Of a stretch of 64,000 nucleotides of DNA, positions 18,431 through 28,293 are shown in pieces (positions within the stretch are counted from its first letter, which is position 1; every line of letters starts with the position of its first letter). Origin of the DNA: Streptomyces pristinaespiralis (lineage in GTDB: Bacteria; Actinomycetota; Actinomycetes; Streptomycetales; Streptomycetaceae); the NCBI RefSeq assembly GCF_001278075.1, contig NZ_CP011340.1, positions 3,596,001 to 3,660,000 of the forward strand, given 5' to 3'. The position numbers were made by a program, and so were the translations under genes. The notes beneath the pieces were generated by a model. The model saw only the letters and a program-made list of their open reading frames with translations, was not told the DNA's origin and ran no database searches.

Positions 18431-18664
18431 GGGGACTCTTTTCGCGTTACGGTGCGGCTTACGGTGCAGCTTTGTGCGGTCGTACAAATGGAGCGCATCC
18501 CCGGATACGGGGAACTCTACGAAGCGGTCGACCGTCAGCAACGATACCGGCACACAGCACGGCCCCCACGGGACGGGGGCGTGGCCGGAAGGTAGCGTCT
18601 GGGGTCAGGGCCCGCGCCCAGGCGGTCCCGATCAAGGGCATGACGAGGGGAAGACGTTCACCAG

Positions 18665-19468
18665 ATGCCGGACCGACGCCGCCGTACGGACCTCCTGTTG
18701 CCGCGGGAGCGCCAGTCCACGGACGACAACAACCCCTTCGCGCCGCCGCCGGAGGGCAGGCCGGACCAGCCGTGGCAGCCGCGCCACCCGTCGTCCGACG
18801 ACGACTCCTCCTCTTCCTCCGGCCGGTCCGGCGGTGACGGCTCGGACAGCGGCTCGGGCTCGGGCTCGGGATCGGGTTCGAACTGGGGCAGCCAGTGGAG
18901 CAGCCGCCAGCCCGGCCGCTCGTCGGGCGGCGGCTTCGGCGGCCGGCCGCGCCCCGACGGCAACGGCGGCGGCCAGGGCGGCCCCGGGACCCCCGGCGGC
19001 CTGCGCTGGGACCCGACGGACCCCGCGCAGCGGCGGGCGCGGTACGCGCTGCTGTCGGGCATGTGGGCGTTCTTCTTCGCACTGTTCGACTTCCCCGAGA
19101 TCGCCCTGCTGCTCGGCGCGCTGGCGTTGTACTGGAGCATCAGCTCCCTGCGCGCCAAGCCCCGGCGCCGGGTCGACGCCAACTCCCTGACCACCGGCGG
19201 AACCCCGGCGAACGCCCCGGCCCCGCCTCAGCACGCCCCCGCGTCCGCGCCGCCCGCCGCCCCCGGCAGGCCGCAGATCACGGCGGCGGTGAGCGGCCTG
19301 GTGATGGCGAGCATCGCGCTGGTGATCGTGGCGGCGTCCTTCACGGCGCAGCTGGTCTACCGCGACTACTACACCTGCGTGAACGACGCGCTGACGAAGT
19401 CGGGTCAGCTGGCCTGCAACGAAAAGCTCCCGGAGCCCCTGCGGGGCGTACTGGGCGTCAAGGAGTAA
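18665..19468 (+). CDS. Membrane protein with Ser/Gly-rich N-terminal region
   Basis: 267 aa. Residues 18-115 are disordered, with S/D/G/P runs including a tandem Gly-Ser tract encoded by (GGCTCG)n. Two membrane spans follow at about 128-160 (YALLSGMWAFFFALFDFPEIALLLGALALYW). A third lies at about 212-235 (VSGLVMASIALVIVAASFTAQ) before a short exported tail with two Cys (YTCVNDAL, ACNEKL). A start at 18665 has GAGGGGAAG some 12 bp upstream; a shorter start near the TDDNNPF segment is possible. It directly abuts the tandem array. Function unknown. Confidence 0.75.
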   Translation: MPDRRRRTDLLLPRERQSTDDNNPFAPPPEGRPDQPWQPRHPSSDDDSSSSSGRSGGDGSDSGSGSGSGSGSNWGSQWSSRQPGRSSGGGFGGRPRPDGNGGGQGGPGTPGGLRWDPTDPAQRRARYALLSGMWAFFFALFDFPEIALLLGALALYWSISSLRAKPRRRVDANSLTTGGTPANAPAPPQHAPASAPPAAPGRPQITAAVSGLVMASIALVIVAASFTAQLVYRDYYTCVNDALTKSGQLACNEKLPEPLRGVLGVKE

Positions 19469-20265
19469 CGCGCGGGCCGCGCCGCGCTTCAGCGGACGGC
19501 CTCTCCGGAGGGCTCGAGCGGTTCACCGCCCGGGCCCTCCGGCCGTTCCCCGCCCGGGTCTCCGGCCGTCCGCGAGCACAAAGGCCGCGCGCGCACCGCA
19601 GGTCAGCGGGCGGCTCCCTCGGAGGGCCCCGAGCGGTTCACCACTCGGGCCCCGGCCGATTCCCGCCCAGGCCGTCCGCCGTCTTTTGACAGCGCACGGG
19701 CCGCGCCGCGGTTCAGCGGGCGGCCTCTCCGGAGGGCTCGAACGGTTCGCCGCCCGGGCCCTCCAGCCGTTCCCCGCCCGGGTCTCCGGCCGTCCGCGAG
19801 CACAAAGGCCGCGCGCGCACCGCAGGTCAGCGGGCGGCTCCCTCGGAGGGCCCCGAGCGGTTCACCACTCGGGCCCCGGCCGATTCCCGCCCAGGCCGTC
19901 CGCCGTCTTTTGACAGCGCACGGGCCGCGCCGCGGTTCAGCGGGCGGCCTCTCCGGAGGGCTCGAACGGTTCGCCGCCCGGGCCCTCCAGCCGTTCCGCG
20001 CCCGGGTCTCGGCCGTCCGCGAGCACAAAGGCCGCGCGCGCACCGCAGGTCAGCGGGCGGCTCCCTCGGAGGGCCCGGGGCGGTTCACCACTCGGGCCCC
20101 GGCCGATTCCCGCCCGGGCCGTCCGCCGTCTTTTGACAGCGCACGGGCCGCGCCGCTGGTCAGGCGGCTTCTTCGGGGCTCGGGCGGTTCGCCGCCCGGG
20201 CCCTTCCGTCGTTCCCCGCCGGGGCCATCCATGGTGTGACACCCCAAGGCGGGCGCGCCGCAGGG
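19467..20265. repeat. Tandem array of degenerate copies of a gene 3' end
   Basis: Three copies of a 223-224-bp unit (19467-19690, 19691-19914, 19915-20137) plus a diverged fourth. Each unit has two roughly 112-bp halves. Every half contains, on the minus strand, the sequence encoding (E/G)AAR or a decayed form followed by TGA. The stop-equivalent TCA trinucleotides sit at 19489, 19603, 19713, 19827, 19937, 20050 and 20160 (first is AGCGGACGG). The native one is at 20266, the stop of the DUF6350 gene. The array is thus seven duplicated tails of that gene. A TTGACA recurs at each unit junction (19686, 19910, 20133). The short + and - strand frames inside it are not regarded as genes. Confidence 0.85.
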
Positions 20266-22041
20266 TCAGCGGGCGGCTTCCTCAGAGGGCTCGGGCGGTT
20301 CGCCGCTCGGGTCCTTCGGCGGTTCGCCGCCGGGGTCTTCCGCCGCCTGCGACGCGGGCGGGGCCGGCGACGGGGGCGTCGCGGCGGCCCCGGGGTCGGC
20401 GGCGGGCTCAGGGTCGGTGGTGGTCCGGGCGCCGGGGCCGGGGGCGGTCGGCGGGGCGGGGAGCGGGAGTGGGGGGAAGTCCGGCATCAAGCCGCCGGAG
20501 GACTCCTTCAGCGCGGCCCAGCGGTCCTCGCGCGGCCCCCGCGGATCGCGCGGATCACGGGCGGTCCAGGTGTCCGCCGGGAGGAAGTCGTACAGCTCCG
20601 ACTCGTCGTCGAGCGGGCCGGGCCCACCGTCGAGGCTCGTGTCCGACGCCGCCTGACCCGTCGGCGGAGCCGGGGGCACCGGGGGCGCCTCCGTGAACGT
20701 CACCGCGGCCGCAGGCCCTTCGGTCGCGGCGCCGCGCCGGCGCAGCAGCCCCCGCCCCCGTCCCCGACCGGGCGTCCTCAGCCGCCACGCACGCAGCGCC
20801 AGGGCCAGCGGGATCCCCAGGCCGGCCGTCCAGAGCAGGGCCGCGCCACCGGTGAGCCACCACACGGGGCCGAACTCCGAGAGGCGGCCGGTGCCGAGCG
20901 GGCCGCCGGACGCGGCGGCGAGCAGACACATGAGGCCGGCGCAGCCGACCGCGCCGAGCAGCACCGTGAGGGCCGTACCGCCGGAACTCCAGGCGCTTTC
21001 GCGCTCGCCGTGCCGCGGGGCCGCCGCTCCCGCCGTGAACCAGGCGAGCGCCCCTCCCGCGACGACGGGAATCGCGACCGCCGCCCAGTGCAGCGGGGTG
21101 CCGGGCCCTTCGCCCGGTACCGCCGCGAGGAGCGGGAAGTCGGGCAGCGCGGGCGTGCCGGTCGCCGCGAGCGGCGCCGCGGTCGCGTCCGTACCGACCG
21201 CGAAGCCGGGACCGAGCCCGTAAGCCGCGCCCCACACCGCCGCGTTCGGCAGCAGTGCCAGCGCCAGCAGCCCGAGGGCCGCCCGGCCCGACCACTCCCC
21301 CGACAGGCCCAGGAACGACTCCTGCGCGGCCCGTCCGTGCCAGACCGTCGCGGTCACGGCCAGCACCGCGCCGCCGACGAGCAGCGTGATCGTGCCCGCG
21401 GCGGCGGATCGCAGCGCGGCGGACACCCTGCCGGCGGCGACGGCGGCCCGCAGCCACTGCGGCACCCGGTCCGGCAACGGGCCCAGCGGCCGGCCGCTCG
21501 CGTTCCAGGCCCCGGTGGCCGCGGCCAGGAACGTCACGAGCGGCAGATGGACGAGGGCGCTCAGCGGGTCGGCGGCGAAGGAACCACCGGCCACGTAGAG
21601 GACGACCGGCGCACCGACCATCACGTATCCGCTGGCCACCATCGTCGGTGCGCTCCAGGCGGACGGCCTCGGCCTGCCCTCCGCCGGTTCCAGGGCGTCG
21701 CGTGCCGCCCTGTGGGCCGGCCAGGCGGCCACGGCGACGAGCAGCAACGGCACGATCCCCATCGGCGCGGGCGCCCCGGTGAGCGTGTCCGTCCGTACGA
21801 GCTCGGTGCCGTGCGCCAGCAGCCACAGCGCCGCCGCGACGTGCAGGGCGTCGGTGGGATCGCTGTCGGGGAAGGGCGAGCTGATCCACATCACCATCAC
21901 GAGCACGGTGATCACGCCGAGCCCGAGTCCGGCCGCCGTCGCGCCGCGTACGAACGACGCGACCAGCGCGACCGACGCGCCGCCCTGCACGGCGACCGGT
22001 GCTTGCGGCAGCGAGTGGCTCTGTTCGGTCACTTGGGTCAC
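20266..22041 (-). CDS. DUF6350 multi-span membrane protein
   Basis: 591 aa with at least ten hydrophobic segments between residues 25 and 415 ([71 protein letters not shown] and others). A roughly 170-residue Pro/Gly/Asp-rich cytoplasmic tail ends [11 protein letters not shown]. The family sits beside purN in Streptomyces and is sometimes labelled PerM-like, without functional proof. The tail-coding region ends in GGEPP-type short repeats, the apparent source of the downstream tandem array. It is divergently transcribed from the HTH/sigma-like gene. Confidence 0.85.
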   Translation of the reverse strand: MTQVTEQSHSLPQAPVAVQGGASVALVASFVRGATAAGLGLGVITVLVMVMWISSPFPDSDPTDALHVAAALWLLAHGTELVRTDTLTGAPAPMGIVPLLLVAVAAWPAHRAARDALEPAEGRPRPSAWSAPTMVASGYVMVGAPVVLYVAGGSFAADPLSALVHLPLVTFLAAATGAWNASGRPLGPLPDRVPQWLRAAVAAGRVSAALRSAAAGTITLLVGGAVLAVTATVWHGRAAQESFLGLSGEWSGRAALGLLALALLPNAAVWGAAYGLGPGFAVGTDATAAPLAATGTPALPDFPLLAAVPGEGPGTPLHWAAVAIPVVAGGALAWFTAGAAAPRHGERESAWSSGGTALTVLLGAVGCAGLMCLLAAASGGPLGTGRLSEFGPVWWLTGGAALLWTAGLGIPLALALRAWRLRTPGRGRGRGLLRRRGAATEGPAAAVTFTEAPPVPPAPPTGQAASDTSLDGGPGPLDDESELYDFLPADTWTARDPRDPRGPREDRWAALKESSGGLMPDFPPLPLPAPPTAPGPGARTTTDPEPAADPGAAATPPSPAPPASQAAEDPGGEPPKDPSGEPPEPSEEAAR

Positions 22042-22156
22042 GCGGCCATGCTGCCAACGACACGCGCTTTATCCGTGTAACGGGCGAATGACCGATGTGT
22101 CGCCCAAGATACGTTTATGTGCTTTTTTGTCGAGTGCAGTGCCTGAGGGGGCCTTC

Positions 22157-23587
22157 ATGACCGAGAGCATCACCCGCTCCGCGTCCGGCACCCCCCTGCC
22201 GCCCCCGAAGGAACGGCGCAGGCTTCGGGAGGCGAAGTCCCTCTCCGAGGACGAGGTCGCGACGACGATCGGGGTCACGCGGGCGACGGTCCGGTCCTGG
22301 GAGACCGGCCGCACCGACCCGAGGGGGCGCAAACGCGAGGCGTACGCCAGGCTGCTCGCCGCCCTCGGCACGCGGAACGACGAGTACGCCCCGTCCGGCC
22401 GGCCCCTGAAGGACGACCGGAACAGGGACGACCGGGAGCGGGAGGACCGGGCGCGGGACGGCAGGGACCGGGACACGCGGGACCCGGACGGCAGGTCCGG
22501 GGATGCCGAACGATCCGGAGGAACGCAACCGCCGGCCCCGCCGGAGGACGCGCCCGCCGACCGCGCCCATCCGCCGTCGCCGGCACGGTCGGCGCCGCCC
22601 ACCCGCACGGCGCAGCCCACGGCGAACACCCGGCCCCGTCCCGCCGTGAAGCGGGCCGCGAAGCCGCCGGCGGCCCTGCATCCGAGACCGGGCGCCAGGC
22701 CCGGACCGCCGTCCGGCGCGGCGCTCTCCGCCGACAGCCCACGTACCGTCAGCTCCCTCGGTCCGGCGGCGCTCACCGTACCGGCGCCCAGCCCGGAGGA
22801 GGCGTTCGACGTGCTGTACGCGGGCGTCGCCCCGGACCTGGTGCGCCAGACGTATCTGCTCACCGGCCGCCGGCGGCTCTCCCAGGAGTCGGTCGAGCGC
22901 GCCTTCCACACCGCCTGGCAGTGCTGGCCTCAGGTCGCCGTGGACCGGGACCCGGCGGGCTGGGTGCGGGCGGTCGCCTACGAGTACGCCATGTCCCCGT
23001 GGAACCGGCTGCGGCCCGCGCACCGGTTCCCCGACGAACTTCCGGGCGAGGAGCCGCGGCGGCAATTCCTCGAGGCGCTCCAGGAGCTCCCCACGACCTA
23101 CCGCCGGACCCTGCTGCTCCACGACGGCCTCGGGCTCGGACTGCCGGAGACCGCGGCGGAGACGGAGGCCAGCACCCCCGCCGCCGCGAACCGTCTCGTG
23201 CACGCGCGCGAGGCCATGGCCGAGCGGCTCCCCGAACTGGCGGACACCGGCGTGCTGCGCGACCGGCTGAGGGCACTGGCCGGTGCCGGACCCGCGCCGC
23301 TCATGACACCGGCGTGCGACGTGCGCAGCGGGTGCGAGCGCCGGGCGCAGATGTGGACGCGGGCGGTCGCCGCGGCGACCGCGCTGATCATCGCGGCGAC
23401 CGCCTTCACCCTGGTCACGGCGCCACGGCAGTACGATCCGCCGATCTCTCCGGCCCAGCAGATCGAAGGCGTGCCCGCGCCGCAGCACGGACCGCACCGG
23501 CTGACCGAGCAGGACAGGGAGCTCCGCGACAAGCTCCGCTCCGAACCGGTGAGCGGACCCGGGCGTCTTCTCCCGCTGCAGGGCTGA
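22157..23587 (+). CDS. HTH protein fused to a sigma-70-like domain with C-terminal membrane anchor
   Basis: 476 aa. Residues 15-60 form a helix-turn-helix (LSEDEVATTIGVTRATVRSWETGR, XRE/sigma-4-like). A roughly 150-residue basic, Asp/Arg- and Pro-rich linker follows. Then comes an ECF-sigma-like part: region 2-type EEAFDVLYAGVAPDLVRQTYLLTGRR.LSQESVERAFHTAW at about 215-260 and region 4-type LPTTYRRTLLLHDGLGLGLPETAAETEASTPAAANRL at about 315-350. One membrane span (about 400-420, RAVAAATALIIAATAFTLVTA) precedes a short exported tail. The start ATG 22157 follows GAGGGGG. This is a transcription-factor-like membrane protein conserved near sucCD; target genes unknown. Confidence 0.8.
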   Translation: MTESITRSASGTPLPPPKERRRLREAKSLSEDEVATTIGVTRATVRSWETGRTDPRGRKREAYARLLAALGTRNDEYAPSGRPLKDDRNRDDREREDRARDGRDRDTRDPDGRSGDAERSGGTQPPAPPEDAPADRAHPPSPARSAPPTRTAQPTANTRPRPAVKRAAKPPAALHPRPGARPGPPSGAALSADSPRTVSSLGPAALTVPAPSPEEAFDVLYAGVAPDLVRQTYLLTGRRRLSQESVERAFHTAWQCWPQVAVDRDPAGWVRAVAYEYAMSPWNRLRPAHRFPDELPGEEPRRQFLEALQELPTTYRRTLLLHDGLGLGLPETAAETEASTPAAANRLVHAREAMAERLPELADTGVLRDRLRALAGAGPAPLMTPACDVRSGCERRAQMWTRAVAAATALIIAATAFTLVTAPRQYDPPISPAQQIEGVPAPQHGPHRLTEQDRELRDKLRSEPVSGPGRLLPLQG

Positions 23588-23604
23588 CAGTTCCGCCGAA
23601 ACGC

Positions 23605-23641
23605 GTGTGGGCCCGCCCCGGTGACCGGGGCGGGCCCACAC
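23605..23641. terminator. Bidirectional terminator between the sigma-like gene and sucD
   Basis: 17-bp perfect stem (23605-23621/23625-23641) with a 3-nt loop. Confidence 0.88.
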
Positions 23642-23656
23642 ATGTACTGCGGAAGG

Positions 23657-24541
23657 TCAGCCGGCGAGGATCGCGCGCGCCAGCTTGGCCGTCTCGGTCG
23701 GCGTCTTGCCGACCTTGACGCCCGCGGCCTCGAGGGCCTCCTTCTTCGCCGCGGCGGTGCCGGAGGAGCCGGAGACGATGGCGCCGGCGTGGCCCATGGT
23801 CTTGCCCTCGGGGGCGGTGAAGCCCGCGACGTAGCCGACGACCGGCTTGGTGACGTTGGCCTTGATGAAGTCGGCCGCACGCTCCTCGGCGTCGCCGCCG
23901 ATCTCACCGATCATCACGATCAGGTCGGTGTCGGGGTCGGCCTCGAACGCCGCGAGGGCGTCGATGTGCGTCGTACCGATGACCGGGTCGCCACCGATGC
24001 CGACGGCGGAGGAGAAGCCGATGTCACGGAGCTCGTACATCATCTGGTAGGTCAGCGTGCCGGACTTGGACACGAGACCGATGCGGCCGGGCTTGGTGAT
24101 GTCGCCCGGGATGATGCCGGCGTTGGACTGGCCCGGCGTGATGAGGCCGGGGCAGTTCGGGCCGATGATGCGGGTCTTGTTGCCCTTGGACTTCGCGTAG
24201 GCCCAGAAGGCGGCGGAGTCGTGGACGGCGATGCCCTCGGTGATGACGACCGCGAGGGGGATCTCGGCGTCGATCGCCTCGACGACGGCGGCCTTGGCGA
24301 AGGCCGGCGGCACGAAGAGGACGGAGACGTCGGCGCCCGTCTTCTCCATGGCCTCGGCGACGGAGCCGAAGACCGGTACCTCGGTGCCGTCGAAGTCGAC
24401 GGACGTGCCGGCCTTGCGCGGGTTCACGCCGCCGACGATGTTGGTGCCGTCACCCAGCATGAGCTTGGTGTGCTTCATGCCCGTGGCACCGGTCATGCCC
24501 TGGACGATGACCTTGCTGTCCTTGTTCAGGAAGATAGCCAT
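23657..24541 (-). CDS. sucD: Succinyl-CoA ligase alpha subunit
   Basis: 294 aa. It binds CoA and carries the phosphohistidine. CoA-binding Rossmann part: [27 protein letters not shown]. Active His in [18 protein letters not shown]. With SucC it interconverts succinyl-CoA and succinate in the TCA cycle. It lies 20 bp downstream of sucC in one operon. Confidence 0.98.
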   Translation of the reverse strand: MAIFLNKDSKVIVQGMTGATGMKHTKLMLGDGTNIVGGVNPRKAGTSVDFDGTEVPVFGSVAEAMEKTGADVSVLFVPPAFAKAAVVEAIDAEIPLAVVITEGIAVHDSAAFWAYAKSKGNKTRIIGPNCPGLITPGQSNAGIIPGDITKPGRIGLVSKSGTLTYQMMYELRDIGFSSAVGIGGDPVIGTTHIDALAAFEADPDTDLIVMIGEIGGDAEERAADFIKANVTKPVVGYVAGFTAPEGKTMGHAGAIVSGSSGTAAAKKEALEAAGVKVGKTPTETAKLARAILAG

Positions 24542-24561
24542 GGTTCTAGATCCCTCTTCCC

Positions 24562-25743
24562 TTACTTCGCAGCAGCGGCGAGCTCGGCGGCCTTGTCGGC
24601 CGCGCCGTCCATGGTGTCCACGCGCTGCACCAGCGGGTGGTTGGCGTCGGAGAGGATCTTGCGACCCAGCTCCGCGTTGTTGCCGTCGAGGCGCACGACC
24701 AGCGGCTTGGTGACTTCCTCGCCCTTGGACTTCAGCAGCTCCAGGGCCTGGACGATGCCGTTGGCGACCTCGTCACAGGCGGTGATGCCACCGAAGACGT
24801 TGACGAAGACGGACTTGACGTCCGGGTCGCCGAGGATGATCTCGAGGCCGTTCGCCATGACCTCGGCGGAGGCGCCACCACCGATGTCGAGGAAGTTGGC
24901 GGGCTTCACGTTGTCGTGGGCCTCGCCGGCGTAGGCGACGACGTCGAGGGTCGACATGACCAGACCCGCGCCGTTGCCGATGATGCCGACCTCGCCGTCG
25001 AGCTTGACGTAGTTGAGGTTCTTGGCCTTGGCGGCAGCCTCGAGCGGGTTGGCTGCGGCCTTGTCCTCGAGGGCCTCGTGGTCCGGCTGACGGAAGTCGG
25101 CGTTCTCGTCGAGGGACACCTTGCCGTCGAGCGCGATGACGCGGCCGTCGGCGACCTTGGCCAGCGGGTTGACCTCGACGAGGAGGGCGTCCTCGGCGAT
25201 GAAGGTCTTCCACAGGGTCACCAGGATGTCGGCGACCTGGTCGGCGACCTCGGCCGGGAACTTCGCCTGGGCGACGATCTCGGCGGCCTTCTCCTTGGTG
25301 ACACCCTCGTTGGCGTCGACCGGGACCTTCGCGAGGGCCTCGGGCTTGGTGGCCGCGACCTCCTCGATGTCCATGCCGCCCTCGACGGAGGCCATGGCCA
25401 GGAAGGTGCGGTTGGTGCGGTCGAGGAGGTACGAGACGTAGTACTCCTCGGCGATCTCCGGAGCGGTCTCCGCGATCATCACCTTGTTGACCGTGTGGCC
25501 CTTGATGTCCATCCCGAGGATGTCCGTCGCACGGGCGACGGCCTCGTCCGGAGTGGCGGCCAGCTTGACGCCGCCGGCCTTGCCGCGGCCGCCGACCTTC
25601 ACCTGCGCCTTGACGACCGACTTGCCGCCCAGTCGCTCGGTGGCCTCGCGCGCCGCCTCAGGCGTGTCGATGACTTCACCGGCCAGCACCGGTACACCGT
25701 GCTTGGCGAAGAGGTCCCTCGCCTGGTACTCGAACAGGTCCAC
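24562..25743 (-). CDS. sucC: Succinyl-CoA ligase (ADP-forming) beta subunit
   Basis: 393 aa. ATP-grasp domain at the N-terminus ([68 protein letters not shown]) and C-terminal CoA-ligase domain ([47 protein letters not shown]). It begins the sucCD operon; promoter elements should lie in the 340-bp upstream gap. Confidence 0.98.
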   Translation of the reverse strand: MDLFEYQARDLFAKHGVPVLAGEVIDTPEAAREATERLGGKSVVKAQVKVGGRGKAGGVKLAATPDEAVARATDILGMDIKGHTVNKVMIAETAPEIAEEYYVSYLLDRTNRTFLAMASVEGGMDIEEVAATKPEALAKVPVDANEGVTKEKAAEIVAQAKFPAEVADQVADILVTLWKTFIAEDALLVEVNPLAKVADGRVIALDGKVSLDENADFRQPDHEALEDKAAANPLEAAAKAKNLNYVKLDGEVGIIGNGAGLVMSTLDVVAYAGEAHDNVKPANFLDIGGGASAEVMANGLEIILGDPDVKSVFVNVFGGITACDEVANGIVQALELLKSKGEEVTKPLVVRLDGNNAELGRKILSDANHPLVQRVDTMDGAADKAAELAAAAK

Positions 25744-26083
25744 GCGCGTCCGTCCCTTTTCTGATGATCGCGGTTCGTTGTCTGCGTGGGCGTGCCGCGA
25801 AGGGCAACGTGACTGCTCTTGTCACAAGGGAGGCACACACGGTGTCCGTGGGCGCGGCATGTCCGCCTGGCAGGTTATCCCCGCCGGAGGTGCGCCCCTA
25901 AATCGCAGATCACACCTGAGCGGTGATTACGGTCACAGAGCGCACCCCGATCATACGGCCGGACCTTGGCCGGAGGCCTCCCCGCACGGCGGGGGGCGGG
26001 ACGTCAGCGGATGCCGCTGACGTCCCGCCCCTGCCGCTGGTTGCCTGGTCAGGCACCTGACGGGCGCCTCGGGGGGTGGCCGG
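25744..26083. other. 340-bp intergenic region upstream of sucC
   Basis: It contains the sucC promoter region with a GTGAC-N7-GTCAC dyad (25809-25825) about 65 bp upstream of the start. Further out is the terminator of the secreted-protein gene. No coding potential seen. Confidence 0.5.
25993..26031 (-). terminator. Terminator of the secreted 11-mer repeat gene
   Basis: 18-bp perfect stem (25993-26010/26014-26031), 3-nt loop. Confidence 0.85.
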
Positions 26084-27064
26084 TCAGATGCCGTACGGCA
26101 GGTAGCTCGGGGTCACGTCGGAGACGACTCCCCGCACCCCGCCGACCGCGTTGTCCGCGAGCGGCGCCGCGTCACCCGTGACGTTCGTCGCAATACCCTG
26201 CGCGAACGGCCGGACCTCCGACACCACGCCCGCCGCGAACGGGTCCACCTGGCCGGTCAGGCCGTGGGCCAGGTCGCCGGCACTGTGGCCGACGCCCTGC
26301 GCGAGCGGCCCGACGTGGCCGGCCACGGTGTCGACCAGCGGCTGGACCTCCGCGACCACACCGGCCGCGAAGGGCTGCACCTGGCCGGCGACGCCCCCGG
26401 CGAACGGCGGCACCTCGCTCACGACGCCCGCCGCGAACGGCTGCACCTGGCCGGCGACACCGCCGGCGAACGGCTGCACGTCGGAGACGACGCCCTGGGC
26501 GAGCACACCCGCGTCACCGGCGGCCTGAGCTGCGACCGGCTGCGCACCGGCCACGGCGGTGGCGACCACGGGCGGCAGCACGGCCGCGGAGGTCTCGTCG
26601 ACGACCGGGCCGGACGCGTCGACGGCGCCCTGCGCGCGGGCCTCGGCGGCGGCCGGGACCTGCTCCAGCTCGTGCGCGAACGCGGAGAGGGGACCGAAGA
26701 GGTAGTCGATGTCGGCATCCACGGACGGGGCGGACGGGACGTCCACCGACGGGGCCTCGGGAGAGGGCACGCGGACGTCCGGAACCGACGGCGCCTCGTA
26801 CGAGGGGAGCTCGCCCTCGACGTACTCGCGGGCCTGGTCCGCGGCACCGGTCGCCACATGCTGGACGTCGGCCTCGGGCAGCAGCCCGCCGGCGTCGGCG
26901 TCCACGTCGGTCACGACGTCGACGGTGGCGTCGACGGCCTGGTCCGGGGTGGACAGCGGCACGGAGACGGGCGCCTCGTCGGCGCTGGCGGCGGCGGTCC
27001 CGAGGGCCCACATACCGGTGGCGGTGGCCGCGACCGCGATGGAGCGGCGGATGTTCTTGTGCAT
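26084..27064 (-). CDS. Secreted protein with tandem 11-residue repeats
   Basis: 326 aa. Signal peptide (MHKNIRRSIAVAATATGMWALGTAAASA) and then an acidic, Pro/Val-rich region. From about residue 175 to 310 there is a run of units of the form QPFAxGV(V/A)(S/G)(E/Q)V with a strict 11-residue period. The period is kept at DNA level (33-bp units around 26210-26520). Hendecad repeats of this kind usually form amphipathic helices. No Cys, no enzyme motif, no cell-wall anchor. It sits next to another exported low-complexity protein. Function unknown; a surface-active or structural role is a guess. Confidence 0.8.
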   Translation of the reverse strand: MHKNIRRSIAVAATATGMWALGTAAASADEAPVSVPLSTPDQAVDATVDVVTDVDADAGGLLPEADVQHVATGAADQAREYVEGELPSYEAPSVPDVRVPSPEAPSVDVPSAPSVDADIDYLFGPLSAFAHELEQVPAAAEARAQGAVDASGPVVDETSAAVLPPVVATAVAGAQPVAAQAAGDAGVLAQGVVSDVQPFAGGVAGQVQPFAAGVVSEVPPFAGGVAGQVQPFAAGVVAEVQPLVDTVAGHVGPLAQGVGHSAGDLAHGLTGQVDPFAAGVVSEVRPFAQGIATNVTGDAAPLADNAVGGVRGVVSDVTPSYLPYGI

Positions 27065-27175
27065 GCTTGGCGGTTCCTTCGAATTCGTTCGGCGGTCCGG
27101 AGAACAGGGGCTCCGGAGTGGCGGGTAGACCTGCCCACCCCCGCGTGGCAGGTCAGAGGCGGGGGAAGGCCTGCC

Positions 27176-28180
27176 CTAGCCGGGGAATTCGAGAACGTCG
27201 CGCGGCCTGTCGCGGGTCGGCGGCCCGGCCGCCGGGCGAACGGCACCGCAGGCGGACGCGTCCGGTGCGCCGCCGGCCGACGTGGCCGCCGGCTGGTCAC
27301 CCGCCCTAGGCGTGTGCGTCTCACCGGAGTGGTGCACCGCGCCCGGCTGGTCCCTGCACGGATCCGAGGGGGTCGGTGCGGGCGCGGGAGACTGCGCGGA
27401 CACGGCCCGCGCAGTGCCGGAGTGACCGTCGTAGGCGCCGCCGCAGTCACCGCGCGGTGCGGCGGCGGCGGGACCGGTGGGACCTTCGGCGGAAGGGCTC
27501 GCGTCGCCGGCCGCCGGGTCCGTACCGGTGGGCGCGACGGTGAACGCCGCGCCGCCCGGCACGTACTGCCATTGCCATGCCGGAAGGTCGTCGGGGGCCA
27601 GGACGCCGTCACCGCCCGGCAGCGCGGCACCGGTGCCCGGCAACGGGCCGCCGGGCAGGGGGCCGGTGACGAACCCGAGCAGCGGACCGGCCGGCCGGCG
27701 CACGCCGTCGGTGACCGGGCGGGCCGTCTCGCGCACCGTTTCCACGGCCTGCCCGGCGCCCGTGGCCTCGACGATGCGGAGGGATCCGGCGGCCACACGC
27801 CGCAGTTCCCTTGCTGCCCGCTGCTCGGCGTGCCGCACCTCCGCGGGAGTACCGGCGGAGGTGGACGGTCCGGCGGACACGGGCGATCCCGGCGTTCCCG
27901 CCGACGGGCCGGCGGTGACCGGCGCGGGAAGGCTGTCTCCCGCATCGGCCGGACGGGGCACGGCGGCGGTGCCGGCGTCGCTCGAGGGCCGGGCACCGGC
28001 CCGGATCTCGGCGTTGACGTCACCGGTCGAGAGCTCGGACGCCTGGGCCTGGCCGCAGAAGAGCAGACCGAGCGTCAGAACTCCGCCGAGGAACAGCAGA
28101 ACGCGCAGCATCCGCGAACCGGACACCGCCCGGCGCAGCGCGCGCGGGACGGCAGCGGTGTTCAGCGCTGCGGCAGTCAC
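27176..28180 (-). CDS. Exported Pro/Ala/Gly-rich protein
   Basis: 334 aa. An N-terminal hydrophobic segment (residues about 25-48, MLRVLLFLGGVLTLGLLFCGQAQA) works as a signal peptide or anchor after a 24-residue basic head. The rest is low complexity, with a helical stretch HAEQRAARELRRVAAGSLRIVEATGAG and three Cys in the last third (RGDCGG, SDPCRD, ASACGA). It is downstream of, and oriented away from, the vWA gene. I see no known domain. It may be functionally paired with the adjacent 11-mer repeat protein. Confidence 0.7.
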   Translation of the reverse strand: MTAAALNTAAVPRALRRAVSGSRMLRVLLFLGGVLTLGLLFCGQAQASELSTGDVNAEIRAGARPSSDAGTAAVPRPADAGDSLPAPVTAGPSAGTPGSPVSAGPSTSAGTPAEVRHAEQRAARELRRVAAGSLRIVEATGAGQAVETVRETARPVTDGVRRPAGPLLGFVTGPLPGGPLPGTGAALPGGDGVLAPDDLPAWQWQYVPGGAAFTVAPTGTDPAAGDASPSAEGPTGPAAAAPRGDCGGAYDGHSGTARAVSAQSPAPAPTPSDPCRDQPGAVHHSGETHTPRAGDQPAATSAGGAPDASACGAVRPAAGPPTRDRPRDVLEFPG

Positions 28181-28293
28181 GGTGGAAGGGCTCTCTCTCG
28201 GTCGGCGTCAGCCGGGATCGCGACGATGCTCGCACGAAGCTCCCCGGGCCACGCAAGTCCCCTGTTACCGATGAGTCACCATGTCATGTCCTG

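Noticed and set aside
19467..20265. CRISPR array or tandem small genes (near-identical 75-aa frames starting at TTGACAGCG)
   Set aside because: Units are about 112/224 bp without unique spacers, and the frames only exist because the repeat unit lacks stops in that phase. The match to the neighbouring gene's 3' end explains the array better.
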